Shown here: positions 53,076 through 61,205 of the stretch, one piece after another | Layout: each line of letters begins with the position of its first letter | Position numbering within the stretch: the stretch's first letter is position 1 | Source: Syntrophomonadaceae bacterium | Lineage (GTDB): Bacteria; Bacillota; PH28-bin88 | Direction of reading: 5' to 3' | NCBI GenBank assembly: GCA_018333865.1 | Contig: JAGXSE010000056.1 | Location: forward strand, 86,001-150,000 | DNA length: 64,000 nt | Made by a program: the position numbers and the translations under genes | Notes under the pieces: model-generated | Told to the model about the DNA's origin: nothing | The model's input: the letters and a program-made list of their open reading frames with translations, nothing else | The model's database searches: none

Positions 53076-54092
53076 CTACCAAGATGGCAGCGGATTTACC
53101 TCTGCCATAAACTCCTCCCACCCAATTCTTTCAATTAAATCGCCTATTCGTTCACCTGGGTTGGCACATAAGCTCCAGCACTGAACGATAGCCTCAACTT
53201 TTTTTACCAGCACCTCATAATCCAGGGGAACAGCAGGGACAAAAGGGAACACCACCCTGCCCAGACAGGAGCCTTTTTTCAAACTCCCATTCCGGCCACC
53301 TGCAGCAATTGCAACCCCTCTGGCCTGTCCCATTACAATTCCCTCCTGTGTCGCCAAGACGCAGGAAGTACATCGCACACAAAGGTCCTGCTTAATTTCC
53401 ACCGAAAGGCCGCTGGCAGTCTCTTTTGGTTTCATCGCGTTAACAGGGCACCAGCTGATTAAAAAATCGATGTTAGTCCCTGTTTCAATTATCTTTTTAT
53501 CATCAACCTCGGGATAATCCTGAAATATCCCCAGGATGCCAATATCAGCTTCCACACCTCCGCCGCACTGATTTGGACATCCTCCAACAGAGATTTTAAG
53601 CCGTGCCGGGTAATTATCCTTAAGGATGCTGTCGTAAAAATGATCTGCCAGCACCTTCATAATGCTCGGTGCGTCGATGGCTGCATTCTGGCAATGCAGG
53701 TAACAGGTGCAGCCCTTGAGCTGGTGCAGGCTTTTTCCTGTACCGCCAACGGTAAAACCTTCTTCCTTTAGTTTATATAACAGGATATTCAGCTTAGCCG
53801 GGTCTACTCCTACAATTTCAAATCCCTGCCGGGAAGTGCGGCGCCCGACCAGGGCATAGCTGCGGGTTAAACGAGCCAAAACACGCAAAGTTTCTGCGGA
53901 CAGAAAGCCGGCAGGAGGAAGCTGTACCCGCACTGACAGGCACTCAGTACCGTCATCGGCAATATGCTTAACAAGACCGGAGGCAGGCACCTTGTGCCAT
54001 ACCCAGCGGCCGTAGTAATTACGTAAAAATTCCGGCAGCTGGGAGTAATAATCAGGCATGATCCCTGCTGGCAGCCGGCGCTGGTGTTCCAT
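53076..54092 (-). CDS. Divergent second DsrB-like sulfite reductase subunit
   Basis: The ATG at 54092 is one base after the stop of the DsrA-like gene (GGGGTG upstream). The 338-residue protein aligns with DsrB throughout (YYGRWVWHKVPASGLVKHIADDGTE, VGGTGKSLHQLKG). The cluster motif is different: CTCYLHCQNAA gives C-x5-C and GGCPNQCGGG gives C-x3-C, the pattern of ordinary siroheme reductases, whereas canonical DsrB has a lone Cys and a CC-x3-C. The ferredoxin part is kept (CPVNAM, CVRCTSC). It is probably functional as part of a second siroheme oxidoreductase of unknown substrate. Confidence 0.88.
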   Translation of the reverse strand: MEHQRRLPAGIMPDYYSQLPEFLRNYYGRWVWHKVPASGLVKHIADDGTECLSVRVQLPPAGFLSAETLRVLARLTRSYALVGRRTSRQGFEIVGVDPAKLNILLYKLKEEGFTVGGTGKSLHQLKGCTCYLHCQNAAIDAPSIMKVLADHFYDSILKDNYPARLKISVGGCPNQCGGGVEADIGILGIFQDYPEVDDKKIIETGTNIDFLISWCPVNAMKPKETASGLSVEIKQDLCVRCTSCVLATQEGIVMGQARGVAIAAGGRNGSLKKGSCLGRVVFPFVPAVPLDYEVLVKKVEAIVQCWSLCANPGERIGDLIERIGWEEFMAEVNPLPSW

Positions 54093-54093
54093 T

Positions 54094-55200
54094 TCACACC
54101 CCACTTTTCTGGCTCAATGGCCATCCCATCATATCTGCCACTACCCTTTCCGGACCCCATCGGCAGATAAAATCTCCAATCCGTTCTTTTTCATTACCAT
54201 GAGCATCCCATAGTTCTAAAAAAGCACCGTAAATATCACCAATAGCCGAATAATCTCCGGAGGTTACTGGAATAAACGGGATTAAGACCAGCCCGGGCAT
54301 AGGCCCCTTGGGGCCACGGCTGCCGTACTTGCCGCCCGCTATCCAGGCAACACCCCGTTCTTTACCCGGCCGGCACGCCGGACAGCTGTTAATGCAGTTC
54401 ATGCAGCCAAAACAGCGCTCCTTATCAAAACCAATTTTACCTTGGCAAATGGTTATGGCTTGTCCCCGGCAGCCACGGGATAGGGTTTCCAGGCTCCCTC
54501 CTTCCCTTAGCCACTGATCCAGCCGATCATGGTTTATGATGGGTCCGCCTTTAAAAACCCCGATGAAGGAATGGTCTTTTTGGCTGCCTGCCCGGATGCA
54601 ATCGTTAGGGCAACCAGCTACAGCTGTCTTAACCTTATGAGGATAAGAAGGATACTGCTGTTCAGCGATAAAACGCTCTCCCAAATAATGAGCAATAGCG
54701 TTGGCATCCACCAAAGCCGCATCACACCTGGCCTGGCCGCAACAAGAGACAATACAGCGAATGCCATCCCCGGTAGAGCCAACATCCAAGCCCAGCCTGT
54801 TCAATTCTTTGACTGCTGGTAGCACTTGCTCTCTTGCCAGGTAGATTTCAATGGCACCGCCGGTAGCCAGGTGAATGTGGCTTTCGCCAAATCGATCGGC
54901 ACAATCTGCCAGAGCATCCAGCAGATCTGGATGAAGCCAGCCTCCCACCGGCGCCAGCAACCTGATGTAGGGAGATTCCGGCTGGCAGTCCGGCAAACGG
55001 CTATTTCTGACACCAACACCACCGGGTAAGTCCTCAATCCCAGGACCACCGTCTGGTCCGAAAGCTGAGCGATTAGTCTTGAGGCCATAATCGTACATCA
55101 ACAAGGGATACCTGCTTTTTTCCAGTTCTTTGACATGGCTTGGGGATGGGCCATCAATTAAACGCCGGCGCAGGTCGTTGCTGACCTTAATATTTTCCAT
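54094..55200 (-). CDS. Divergent second DsrA-like sulfite reductase subunit
   Basis: The ATG at 55200 follows GGAGGG. The 368-residue protein aligns with DsrA (SCCGQARCDAALVD, VAGCPNDCIRAGSQKDHSFIGVF) and keeps both siroheme-cluster pairs. The ferredoxin insertion CFGCMNCINSCPACRPGKERG has an extra cysteine compared with DsrA, giving a full C-x2-C-x2-C-x3-C. The N-terminus is shortened by about 25 residues. It is the first gene of a set with the DsrB-like gene and dsrN. Confidence 0.88.
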   Translation of the reverse strand: MENIKVSNDLRRRLIDGPSPSHVKELEKSRYPLLMYDYGLKTNRSAFGPDGGPGIEDLPGGVGVRNSRLPDCQPESPYIRLLAPVGGWLHPDLLDALADCADRFGESHIHLATGGAIEIYLAREQVLPAVKELNRLGLDVGSTGDGIRCIVSCCGQARCDAALVDANAIAHYLGERFIAEQQYPSYPHKVKTAVAGCPNDCIRAGSQKDHSFIGVFKGGPIINHDRLDQWLREGGSLETLSRGCRGQAITICQGKIGFDKERCFGCMNCINSCPACRPGKERGVAWIAGGKYGSRGPKGPMPGLVLIPFIPVTSGDYSAIGDIYGAFLELWDAHGNEKERIGDFICRWGPERVVADMMGWPLSQKSGV

Positions 55201-55359
55201 CAAACCCTCCTCCCTATCGAATGATTAATCAATCAGGAGCGATGTTTACCACATGCTCACTATCTTCATGCTGCTGCTTTTCTTTAGTTAACTACATCTT
55301 ACCTCCTTTTCTCCACGAACAAAACCTTTTTTTATTAATTATATTCATGGACTGCAAAA

Positions 55360-55384
55360 CAAAAAAAGGGCATTTAGCCCTTAG
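55360..55384 (-). terminator. Terminator of the acuA-like gene
   Basis: On the minus strand AAGGGC and GCCCTT flank the loop TAAAT and are followed by a run of seven T. Confidence 0.9.
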
Positions 55385-55401
55385 TCTGATCTGGTCCTTA
55401 T

Positions 55402-56076
55402 TTAACTGTATACACTGGTCCGCCTGAAACGCAGGCGATCAAAGGCCTCTATCGCAGGGCGGGAAACCCGGTTGCCTATCCTCACTGCCAGCATGTTGGC
55501 AGGATGGTCGCAGATATCCGGATCGTCGGTCCGCGTATTTTTCATCCCGAGACGGCTCTGGAGGCTTTCCATCATTGCCCGGTACTGCCAGACAGAAAGG
55601 CCACTTCCCTCTAAATCCCAGTGCCAACTGTATTCACAAGCAATAATAATATATTCCTCAATCCAATCCTCTGCGGAGATCAAATCAAGCAGAGCCCTGG
55701 CAGCACCAACGCCCCGCCATGACCTGCTAACCTCAAGTGCGCCGAGCTCCAATATTTCTTTGATACCGGCCTGCCCCCACCGCTCGAACTTCTCCGGTCT
55801 GTGAAAGGTAACATAACCGACTATTTTTTTACCGCTGATGGCTGCATAAACTCGCCCTTCCGGCAAGCGGGAAATATCAACTAAAGCCTCTTGTTGGCGC
55901 TCAGGGGGACGGAAACTGTCCAGATCATGGCTTAAGCTGAGATGCCGCAGCTCGCCAGCTGTCAAAGGACCCCTGATGTCCAAAGGACCCCGGTCCGTAA
56001 TCAGTAAGCGATGCAGCTGGGGCAAAACCTCTGCCCTATGCTTATTTAAATCTAGCCACTGACGAATCATTTCCAA
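55402..56076 (-). CDS. acuA: AcuA-like GNAT acetyltransferase
   Basis: I prefer a TTG start at 56076, six bases after GGGGTG; an ATG two codons later (56070) is also possible. The protein of about 224 residues resembles AcuA along its length (GPLTAGELRHLSLSHDLDSFRPPERQQEALVDI, ILELGALEVSRSWRGVGAARALLDL, YSWHWDLEGSGLSVWQYR, DDPDICDHPANMLAVRIG). AcuA acetylates and switches off acetyl-CoA synthetase in Bacillus. No acs gene is near. It would tune acetate activation, relevant to acetate released from choline. Confidence 0.85.
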   Translation of the reverse strand: MEMIRQWLDLNKHRAEVLPQLHRLLITDRGPLDIRGPLTAGELRHLSLSHDLDSFRPPERQQEALVDISRLPEGRVYAAISGKKIVGYVTFHRPEKFERWGQAGIKEILELGALEVSRSWRGVGAARALLDLISAEDWIEEYIIIACEYSWHWDLEGSGLSVWQYRAMMESLQSRLGMKNTRTDDPDICDHPANMLAVRIGNRVSRPAIEAFDRLRFRRTSVYS

Positions 56077-56417
56077 AATAATCACCCCTTTGGCAAACTG
56101 ACCTGTCAATTCAGCTGGTCAATTTAACTGGGCCCCGGCTTCAGCAAGGTATTGCTTGCCCCGCTCTAGCTATGTTAATTCCTTCTAACTGTATTATATA
56201 AAGAACCTTGAGAATGTGCAATCTTTCACAAATATGTTCTAATATTAAATTTATTTTGATATTTAAGATAATAAAAATGCAACGATAAAGTTGCCTGGAA
56301 ACAGAATCAGCAAAGCCGGCCTAAAAATCGCCGGCTAAGGAAATGTCGTCCGAAATATTAAGGTCAATTGCAACAGCACAGGATTATGTTCCCGCGCTGC
56401 TGCAGATGTAGCAATAA
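56077..56417. other. Intergenic region between acuA and pstB with repeat and hairpins
   Basis: This 341-base gap has no gene. It contains a partial copy of the composite repeat (AACTGGGCCCCGGCTTCAG at 56125, then GCCCCGCTCTAGC), an AT-rich stretch about 56170-56285 that may hold the acuA promoter, a hairpin AGCCGGC/GCCGGCT at 56314-56336, and a 13-bp hairpin at 56370-56403 just past pstB that lacks a T run. Confidence 0.7.
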
Positions 56418-57176
56418 TTAACCCATCCGGCCGGTAAGATAAGCCTCAGTTCTGGGGTCTTTAGCCCGGGAAAATATCTCCGACGCGGAACCGGTTTCAA
56501 TTACCTCTCCCAGGAGGATAAAGGCAACATTTTGAGATATCCTGGCCGCTTGCTGCATGTTGTGAGTGACAATGACCACAGTGAATTCCTGGCTCAGATC
56601 TTCTATTAATTCTTCGATGCGTAAAGTGCTTATTGGATCCAAGGAGGCACAGGGTTCATCCATCAGAAACACCTCTGGTTCTACAGCCAGTGCCCGGGCA
56701 ATGCACAATCGTTGTTGCTGGCCTCCGGAAAGAGAAGTTCCAGGCATATCAAGCCTATCTTTTACCTCATCCCACAAGGCTGCCTTGCGCAGACAGGCCT
56801 CGACCCGGTTTTCTAAAAGAGGGCTCCGGGCCAGGCCATGAAGACGCAGACCCATGGCAACATTATCAAATACCGAAAGGTGAGGAAATGGGTTGGGTTT
56901 TTGAAAAATCATGCTCACCCGCCGCCTGAGCTCTACCAAATCAGTTTCGCCATCCAAAACATTTTCCGCTCCAATCCTGATCTTGCCTGAAACCCTGGCC
57001 CCGGAATACAGATCATGCAGGCGATTAATGCTTCGGAGCATGGTAGTCTTGCCACAACCGGATGGGCCGATCAGGGCGGTTACCTCCTTTGCAGGTGCCG
57101 ACAGGAAAACATTTTTCAACACCTGATGCTTACCAAACCAGACCGACAGACCTTCAATGCTCACTTCCTGTGCCAT
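56418..57176 (-). CDS. pstB: Phosphate ABC transporter ATP-binding protein
   Basis: The 252-residue ATPase has Walker A GPSGCGKTT, Q-loop MIFQKPNPFPHLS, signature LSGGQQQRLCIARAL and Walker B VFLMDEPCASLDP. It powers phosphate import with PstC, PstA and PstS. It is the last gene of the pst operon, four bases from pstA. Confidence 0.96.
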   Translation of the reverse strand: MAQEVSIEGLSVWFGKHQVLKNVFLSAPAKEVTALIGPSGCGKTTMLRSINRLHDLYSGARVSGKIRIGAENVLDGETDLVELRRRVSMIFQKPNPFPHLSVFDNVAMGLRLHGLARSPLLENRVEACLRKAALWDEVKDRLDMPGTSLSGGQQQRLCIARALAVEPEVFLMDEPCASLDPISTLRIEELIEDLSQEFTVVIVTHNMQQAARISQNVAFILLGEVIETGSASEIFSRAKDPRTEAYLTGRMG

Positions 57177-57179
57177 GTG

Positions 57180-58028
57180 CTAAATGCCCCTCCTCCTGTT
57201 CATGATGGCGATAGACAGCTGAGAAATCACATTTAAAGCCAGTATGATAACAACCAACACCAAAGCCGCCCCCCAGGCCTGCTGCTGCCAGTCTGAAAAG
57301 GGGGAAATGCCGTAGGTATAAACCAGCACCGGCAAGGACGCAGTCGGTTGCATCAAGTTTTCTAACCAAAACTGGCTGGTCAGGGCTGTCAGGAGAACAG
57401 GGGCGCTTTGCCCGGCAGCCAAGGCTACAGCCAACATGATCGCAACTGATAAACCTCCGGCGGCTGTAGGCAAGATCAGCATCATTACTGTCTGTTTTTT
57501 GGTCGCCCCCAGAGCGTAGGAGGCCTCTCTCCAGGTTACCGAAACCGTCCGCAGCATCTCTTCGGATGATAAAGTGATAAAGGGTATCATCACCACCGAA
57601 AGGGCAATCGCTCCAGCCAAGGCAGAATAATCGCCTGTGGGCAGGACTAGGATGGTAAAAATGAACAGTCCCTTGATCAGGGAAGGAACTCCTGTCAGCA
57701 CCCTGCAAGCAGATCGGGTAATGGTTGCCAACCTGCTCTGTGGGTTCTGATCAAGAAAAATTCCTGCCGTGATACCAATAGAAGTCGCAAGCAAAGTAGC
57801 AAGGCCAACCATAATCCCGCTCCCGATCAGGGCGTTCCCGATGCCGCCCCCCGGTATGCCGACCGGAGTGGGGAGACTGGTTAAAAAAGTCAGGTTAATG
57901 GCCCCTATTCCCCGCTGGAAAATGTAATACAGAATTAAGAAAAGAACAAGCATCGCCAGTGCTGCAAAAATTAAACAGGCCGCTTCATTTATAAATCCAG
58001 TAACTTTTCGCCGTTTATTGTTTGCCAT
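57180..58028 (-). CDS. pstA: Phosphate ABC transporter permease PstA
   Basis: The ATG at 58028 follows GGGGGTG; three upstream codons are open. The 282-residue membrane protein has the permease EAA-type loop (SEEMLRTVSVTWREASYALGATKKQTVMMLILPTA, cited by its core REASYALGATKKQ). Its start overlaps the pstC stop. Confidence 0.95.
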   Translation of the reverse strand: MANNKRRKVTGFINEAACLIFAALAMLVLFLILYYIFQRGIGAINLTFLTSLPTPVGIPGGGIGNALIGSGIMVGLATLLATSIGITAGIFLDQNPQSRLATITRSACRVLTGVPSLIKGLFIFTILVLPTGDYSALAGAIALSVVMIPFITLSSEEMLRTVSVTWREASYALGATKKQTVMMLILPTAAGGLSVAIMLAVALAAGQSAPVLLTALTSQFWLENLMQPTASLPVLVYTYGISPFSDWQQQAWGAALVLVVIILALNVISQLSIAIMNRRRGI

Positions 58029-58974
58029 TAACAGCACCCCCCTGGTTCTTCAGCCTGTAGGAAGTCCGGTTAACCAGCCAGACAGCAGCAACATTAACAA
58101 GGAAGGTGATCGTAAAAAGCGTCAGGCCAAGAAGAAGCAGAGCCGACAACTGCAGGTCGAATGCTTCCGGAAATTCGTTGACAATCAGCGATGCCACCGT
58201 TTGAGCCGGTGAAAGCAAAGAGACTGGAATTAGATTAGCATTGCCGATAACCATGGTTACGGCCATGGCCTCGCCAAGAGCCCGGCCCAAGCCCAAAAGG
58301 GTTGCCCCCATAATACCCACCTTGCTGATCGGCAGGACTACCTTGACTATCATTTCCCAGCGGGTGGACCCCAAGGCAAAGACGGCTTCCCGCAGTTCTA
58401 CCGGTACCGCCCGCATAATTTCCCGGGAGATAGCCGTGATGGTGGGAAGGATCATCATCGCCAATACCAGACTGGCGGCAAGCACGCCAACTCCCAAGGA
58501 AGGACCTTGAAAAAAAGGTAAAAAACCCAGGTGACTCTCTAAAAACTGACCAGGCCCGGTCCTAATCCAGGGGACCAGCACAAAAAGTCCCCACAAACCG
58601 TACACCACGCTGGGTATTGCAGCCAGCAGTTCCACAGTAAAGGAAGCTGGTTTTTTTATCCAACTTGGCGCCAGTTCGCCTAAAAAAATGGCGGCAGCTA
58701 CTCCCAGGGGCACAGCAATGACAATAGCCAAAATTGAGGTGACAATGGTCCCCACAATCACTGGTACCGCACCATACAGGTCCCGTACCGGATCCCAGAC
58801 CGCCGCAAAAAGAAATCCCAGCCCAAATGCTTCTATCGCAGGTCTGGCTCCCCATAAGACTACCAGAAAGATGCTGCCTGTTAAAGCCAAAATCAACACT
58901 GCAGCAGCTGCAGTAAAATAAGTGAAAAAACCTTCTCCATTTGGTTTATGCATAGCTAACTTTGTTGTTCGCAC
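58015..58974 (-). CDS. pstC: Phosphate ABC transporter permease PstC
   Basis: I favour the GTG at 58974, nine bases after GGGGTG; ATG 58953 is an alternative. The protein of about 319 residues has six hydrophobic segments and the cytoplasmic loop VELREAVFALGSTRWEMIVKVVLP. It pairs with PstA, with which it overlaps by 14 bases. Confidence 0.95.
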   Translation of the reverse strand: MRTTKLAMHKPNGEGFFTYFTAAAAVLILALTGSIFLVVLWGARPAIEAFGLGFLFAAVWDPVRDLYGAVPVIVGTIVTSILAIVIAVPLGVAAAIFLGELAPSWIKKPASFTVELLAAIPSVVYGLWGLFVLVPWIRTGPGQFLESHLGFLPFFQGPSLGVGVLAASLVLAMMILPTITAISREIMRAVPVELREAVFALGSTRWEMIVKVVLPISKVGIMGATLLGLGRALGEAMAVTMVIGNANLIPVSLLSPAQTVASLIVNEFPEAFDLQLSALLLLGLTLFTITFLVNVAAVWLVNRTSYRLKNQGGAVNGKQ

Positions 58975-59172
58975 AATAAATATCACCCCGGTTTCAAGTT
59001 AAGAGTTGATGTGACTAAGACCCAAAATGACCATGATGCCTTGTTGCCAAGTATCGTTTTTTACCAGGCAACAAGGCTTTTTGGAGTTACACCAGGGGCT
59101 TTTTTCTGGATCATCCTGTTACTCAAAAGAGCTTTTTATCTTAGTGGCAAAAACCGATCTTTCTTCAATATA

Positions 59173-60648
59173 TTAACGCTGCCAAATTCTGCTGCCTTTA
59201 TGGTTGATGCTTCCCAATTGTTCCCGCACTCTTTCCAATACCGGCTCGGGCAGCGGAGCATAGTGCAGTTCTTCCGCAAAGGGCTCCAAGTTGCGTTCTG
59301 CCACAGCCCACCTGAGGAAATCAACTATTACCCGGGCCTTGGCTGCATCAGCCTGATCACGATGAACCAGGATCCAGGTCAGGCCAACTATCGGGTAGGC
59401 ATTGGCGCCAGGAGAGTCCACCAGAGATGTCCGCATATCCCGGGGCATATCCCGCACCATTGCTGCTGCGGCGGCGGTGGCAGACTCCGGGGATGGGACT
59501 ACAAAATTGCCTGCCCGGTTACGCAATTGCGCTACATGTAAATTGTTAAGGATGGCGGTTGACAGCTCCACATAACCGATGGCACCAGGGAGTTGGCCAA
59601 TCTGGGCGGATACACCTTCGTTGCCCCGGGCGCCAATGGTAGTGCCTGGCCAGGAAACAGAAGTGCCCTTTCCGACATCCCTTCTCCAACGCTCACTGAC
59701 CTTGGATAGGTAGTCTGTGAAGATATAAGTGGTGCCGCTGGCATCGGAACGCCGGACTACGGTAATGGCATGATCAGGCAAACGGACACCAGGATTCAGG
59801 GCTGCGATCCGCCGATCGTTCCAGCGGTTAATGGTACCTAGAAAAATATCTGCCAGCACATCTGGGGAAAGCCTGAGATGGCGATCTAAACCCGGCACAT
59901 CGTAGGCTACAGCAACAGCTCCCATCACGGTAGGAATGTGCAGGATTTCGTTGGGGGAAACCTGAGCCTGCTGGGCATCAGTTAAAGGCGCGTCTGTACC
60001 GGCAAAATCAAAGGTTCCGCCAAGGATACCCCTGATTCCGGCCCCAGAACCTACTGAAGCATAATCGATACTGACATTAGGACTGGTGATGTTCCGGTAC
60101 TCCCTTACCAGGCGGGTATAAAGAGGGAATGGGAAACTAGCGCCGCCGGTAGTCAGCCTGATTTCCTGGGTTACCGGCGACCGCAGGCGGGAGGCCTCGG
60201 TGCTGGTAATCTTGACCAGATTATTCCTGCCGTCCCAATCCACTCGGGCACCTAAAGCCTCGCTCACAAAACGCAATGGCACCAGGGTTCGGTTATTGAC
60301 AATTTGTGCCGGCTGCCCTTCCAGGGAAACCGTCCGGTTATTTACGGTAGCCGACGGCTGGCCAATGGTAAGGCTGATGCTGTTGGCTGCCTTTCTAGCG
60401 GTAACTGTTCTGGTTGCACCATCCCAGTTCAGGTAGGCACCAAGGGCCTCAAATATAGCCCGCATCGGCACCATGGTGCGGCCGCCGGTAATTATGGGCG
60501 CTACTTCAGTGGCAACCGGCCTTCCATCGAGTTCAATGGCGACGGGCCTTGCCGGCTGCGCCTGAGCAGAAGCCGGTACTAATGCCGTCAATAGGCTTAA
60601 ACAAATCAAGATGGCTACTGCTGCTAAAATCCTGGATTTTTTTCCCAC
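59173..60648 (-). CDS. pstS: Phosphate-binding PstS with N-terminal copper-amine-oxidase-like domain
   Basis: The GTG at 60648 lies nine bases after AAGGAGG. The 491-residue protein has a Sec signal (ILAAVAILICLSLLTALVPASAQA), then a copper-amine-oxidase-like stalk domain with two repeats (GGRTMVPMRAIFEALGAYLNW and NNRTLVPLRFVSEALGARVDW, about residues 35-150). The PstS fold follows (TTGGASFPFPLYTRLVREY, SGAGIRGILGGTFDFAGTDAPLT, RSDASGTTYIFTDYLS). The extra domain probably anchors or spaces the binding protein at the cell wall and is unusual for PstS. Confidence 0.93.
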   Translation of the reverse strand: MGKKSRILAAVAILICLSLLTALVPASAQAQPARPVAIELDGRPVATEVAPIITGGRTMVPMRAIFEALGAYLNWDGATRTVTARKAANSISLTIGQPSATVNNRTVSLEGQPAQIVNNRTLVPLRFVSEALGARVDWDGRNNLVKITSTEASRLRSPVTQEIRLTTGGASFPFPLYTRLVREYRNITSPNVSIDYASVGSGAGIRGILGGTFDFAGTDAPLTDAQQAQVSPNEILHIPTVMGAVAVAYDVPGLDRHLRLSPDVLADIFLGTINRWNDRRIAALNPGVRLPDHAITVVRRSDASGTTYIFTDYLSKVSERWRRDVGKGTSVSWPGTTIGARGNEGVSAQIGQLPGAIGYVELSTAILNNLHVAQLRNRAGNFVVPSPESATAAAAAMVRDMPRDMRTSLVDSPGANAYPIVGLTWILVHRDQADAAKARVIVDFLRWAVAERNLEPFAEELHYAPLPEPVLERVREQLGSINHKGSRIWQR

Positions 60649-60756
60649 GTTTCGTTTCCTCCTTATTTGTTTGAGATTGATGCCGTTTTGCCCCATTTGA
60701 TTTTTTAGCAAAGCTTCATGGGGCAATTAACTTTACTTTCAATGCTAACAGGAGTT

Positions 60757-60806
60757 TGTTAAGTCTTTATTAAAATTGAGACAAGTTTTCGTTAAACACG
60801 GGTTAA
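60757..60806 (-). promoter_or_regulatory. Pho box of five hexamers upstream of pstS
   Basis: On the minus strand TTAACC, TTAACG, TTGTCT, TTAATA and TTAACA are each separated by exactly five bases (60806 to 60757). This is the 11-bp periodic direct repeat bound by PhoP in Bacillus (consensus TTAACA-like). It lies about 110 bases before the pstS start and marks the operon as phosphate-starvation induced. Confidence 0.85.
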
Positions 60807-60924
60807 CCTTTTGCCTTAATTGCCATAAGCGGGTTATTGACAAAAATGGGCAAAAACCCTATACTCTAATTATCTTATCCCTACCGGGGGGATAGGATGC
60901 CAATGCAGAGAAAGGGTGTGTATT

Positions 60925-61191
60925 TTGTCCAACTGTTACGATCACAATGATATCAGCTCCCGGCTGGCCAAAATTGCCGGCCATGTGCAAGCGGTTAAGC
61001 GAATGGTTGATGAGGAAAGGAACTGCGAGGAGATCCTTCTGCAAATCGGCGCTGTTAAAAGTGCCCTGGACAAAGTTGGGCGCCTGGTGCTGGAAGGCCA
61101 CCTGGAGGGCTGTGTCCTGGAAGGAATCAGAAGCGGTAACGGCGAGGAAGTAATCCATGAATTAAAATCTGCTCTGGCCAAGTACCTTTAA
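60925..61191 (+). CDS. CsoR/FrmR-family metal-sensing repressor
   Basis: The TTG at 60925 follows GGGTG; a GTG three codons earlier is an alternative. The 88-residue helical protein has the CsoR pattern: SRLAKIAGHVQAVKRMVDEERNCEEIL with the first metal Cys, and LVLEGHLEGCVLEGI with the His and second Cys. That Cys-His-Cys set binds Cu(I) in CsoR. It is 14 bases before a metal ATPase gene, its likely target. Confidence 0.92.
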   Translation: MSNCYDHNDISSRLAKIAGHVQAVKRMVDEERNCEEILLQIGAVKSALDKVGRLVLEGHLEGCVLEGIRSGNGEEVIHELKSALAKYL

Positions 61192-61205
61192 AGGAACGGA
61201 GAAAA

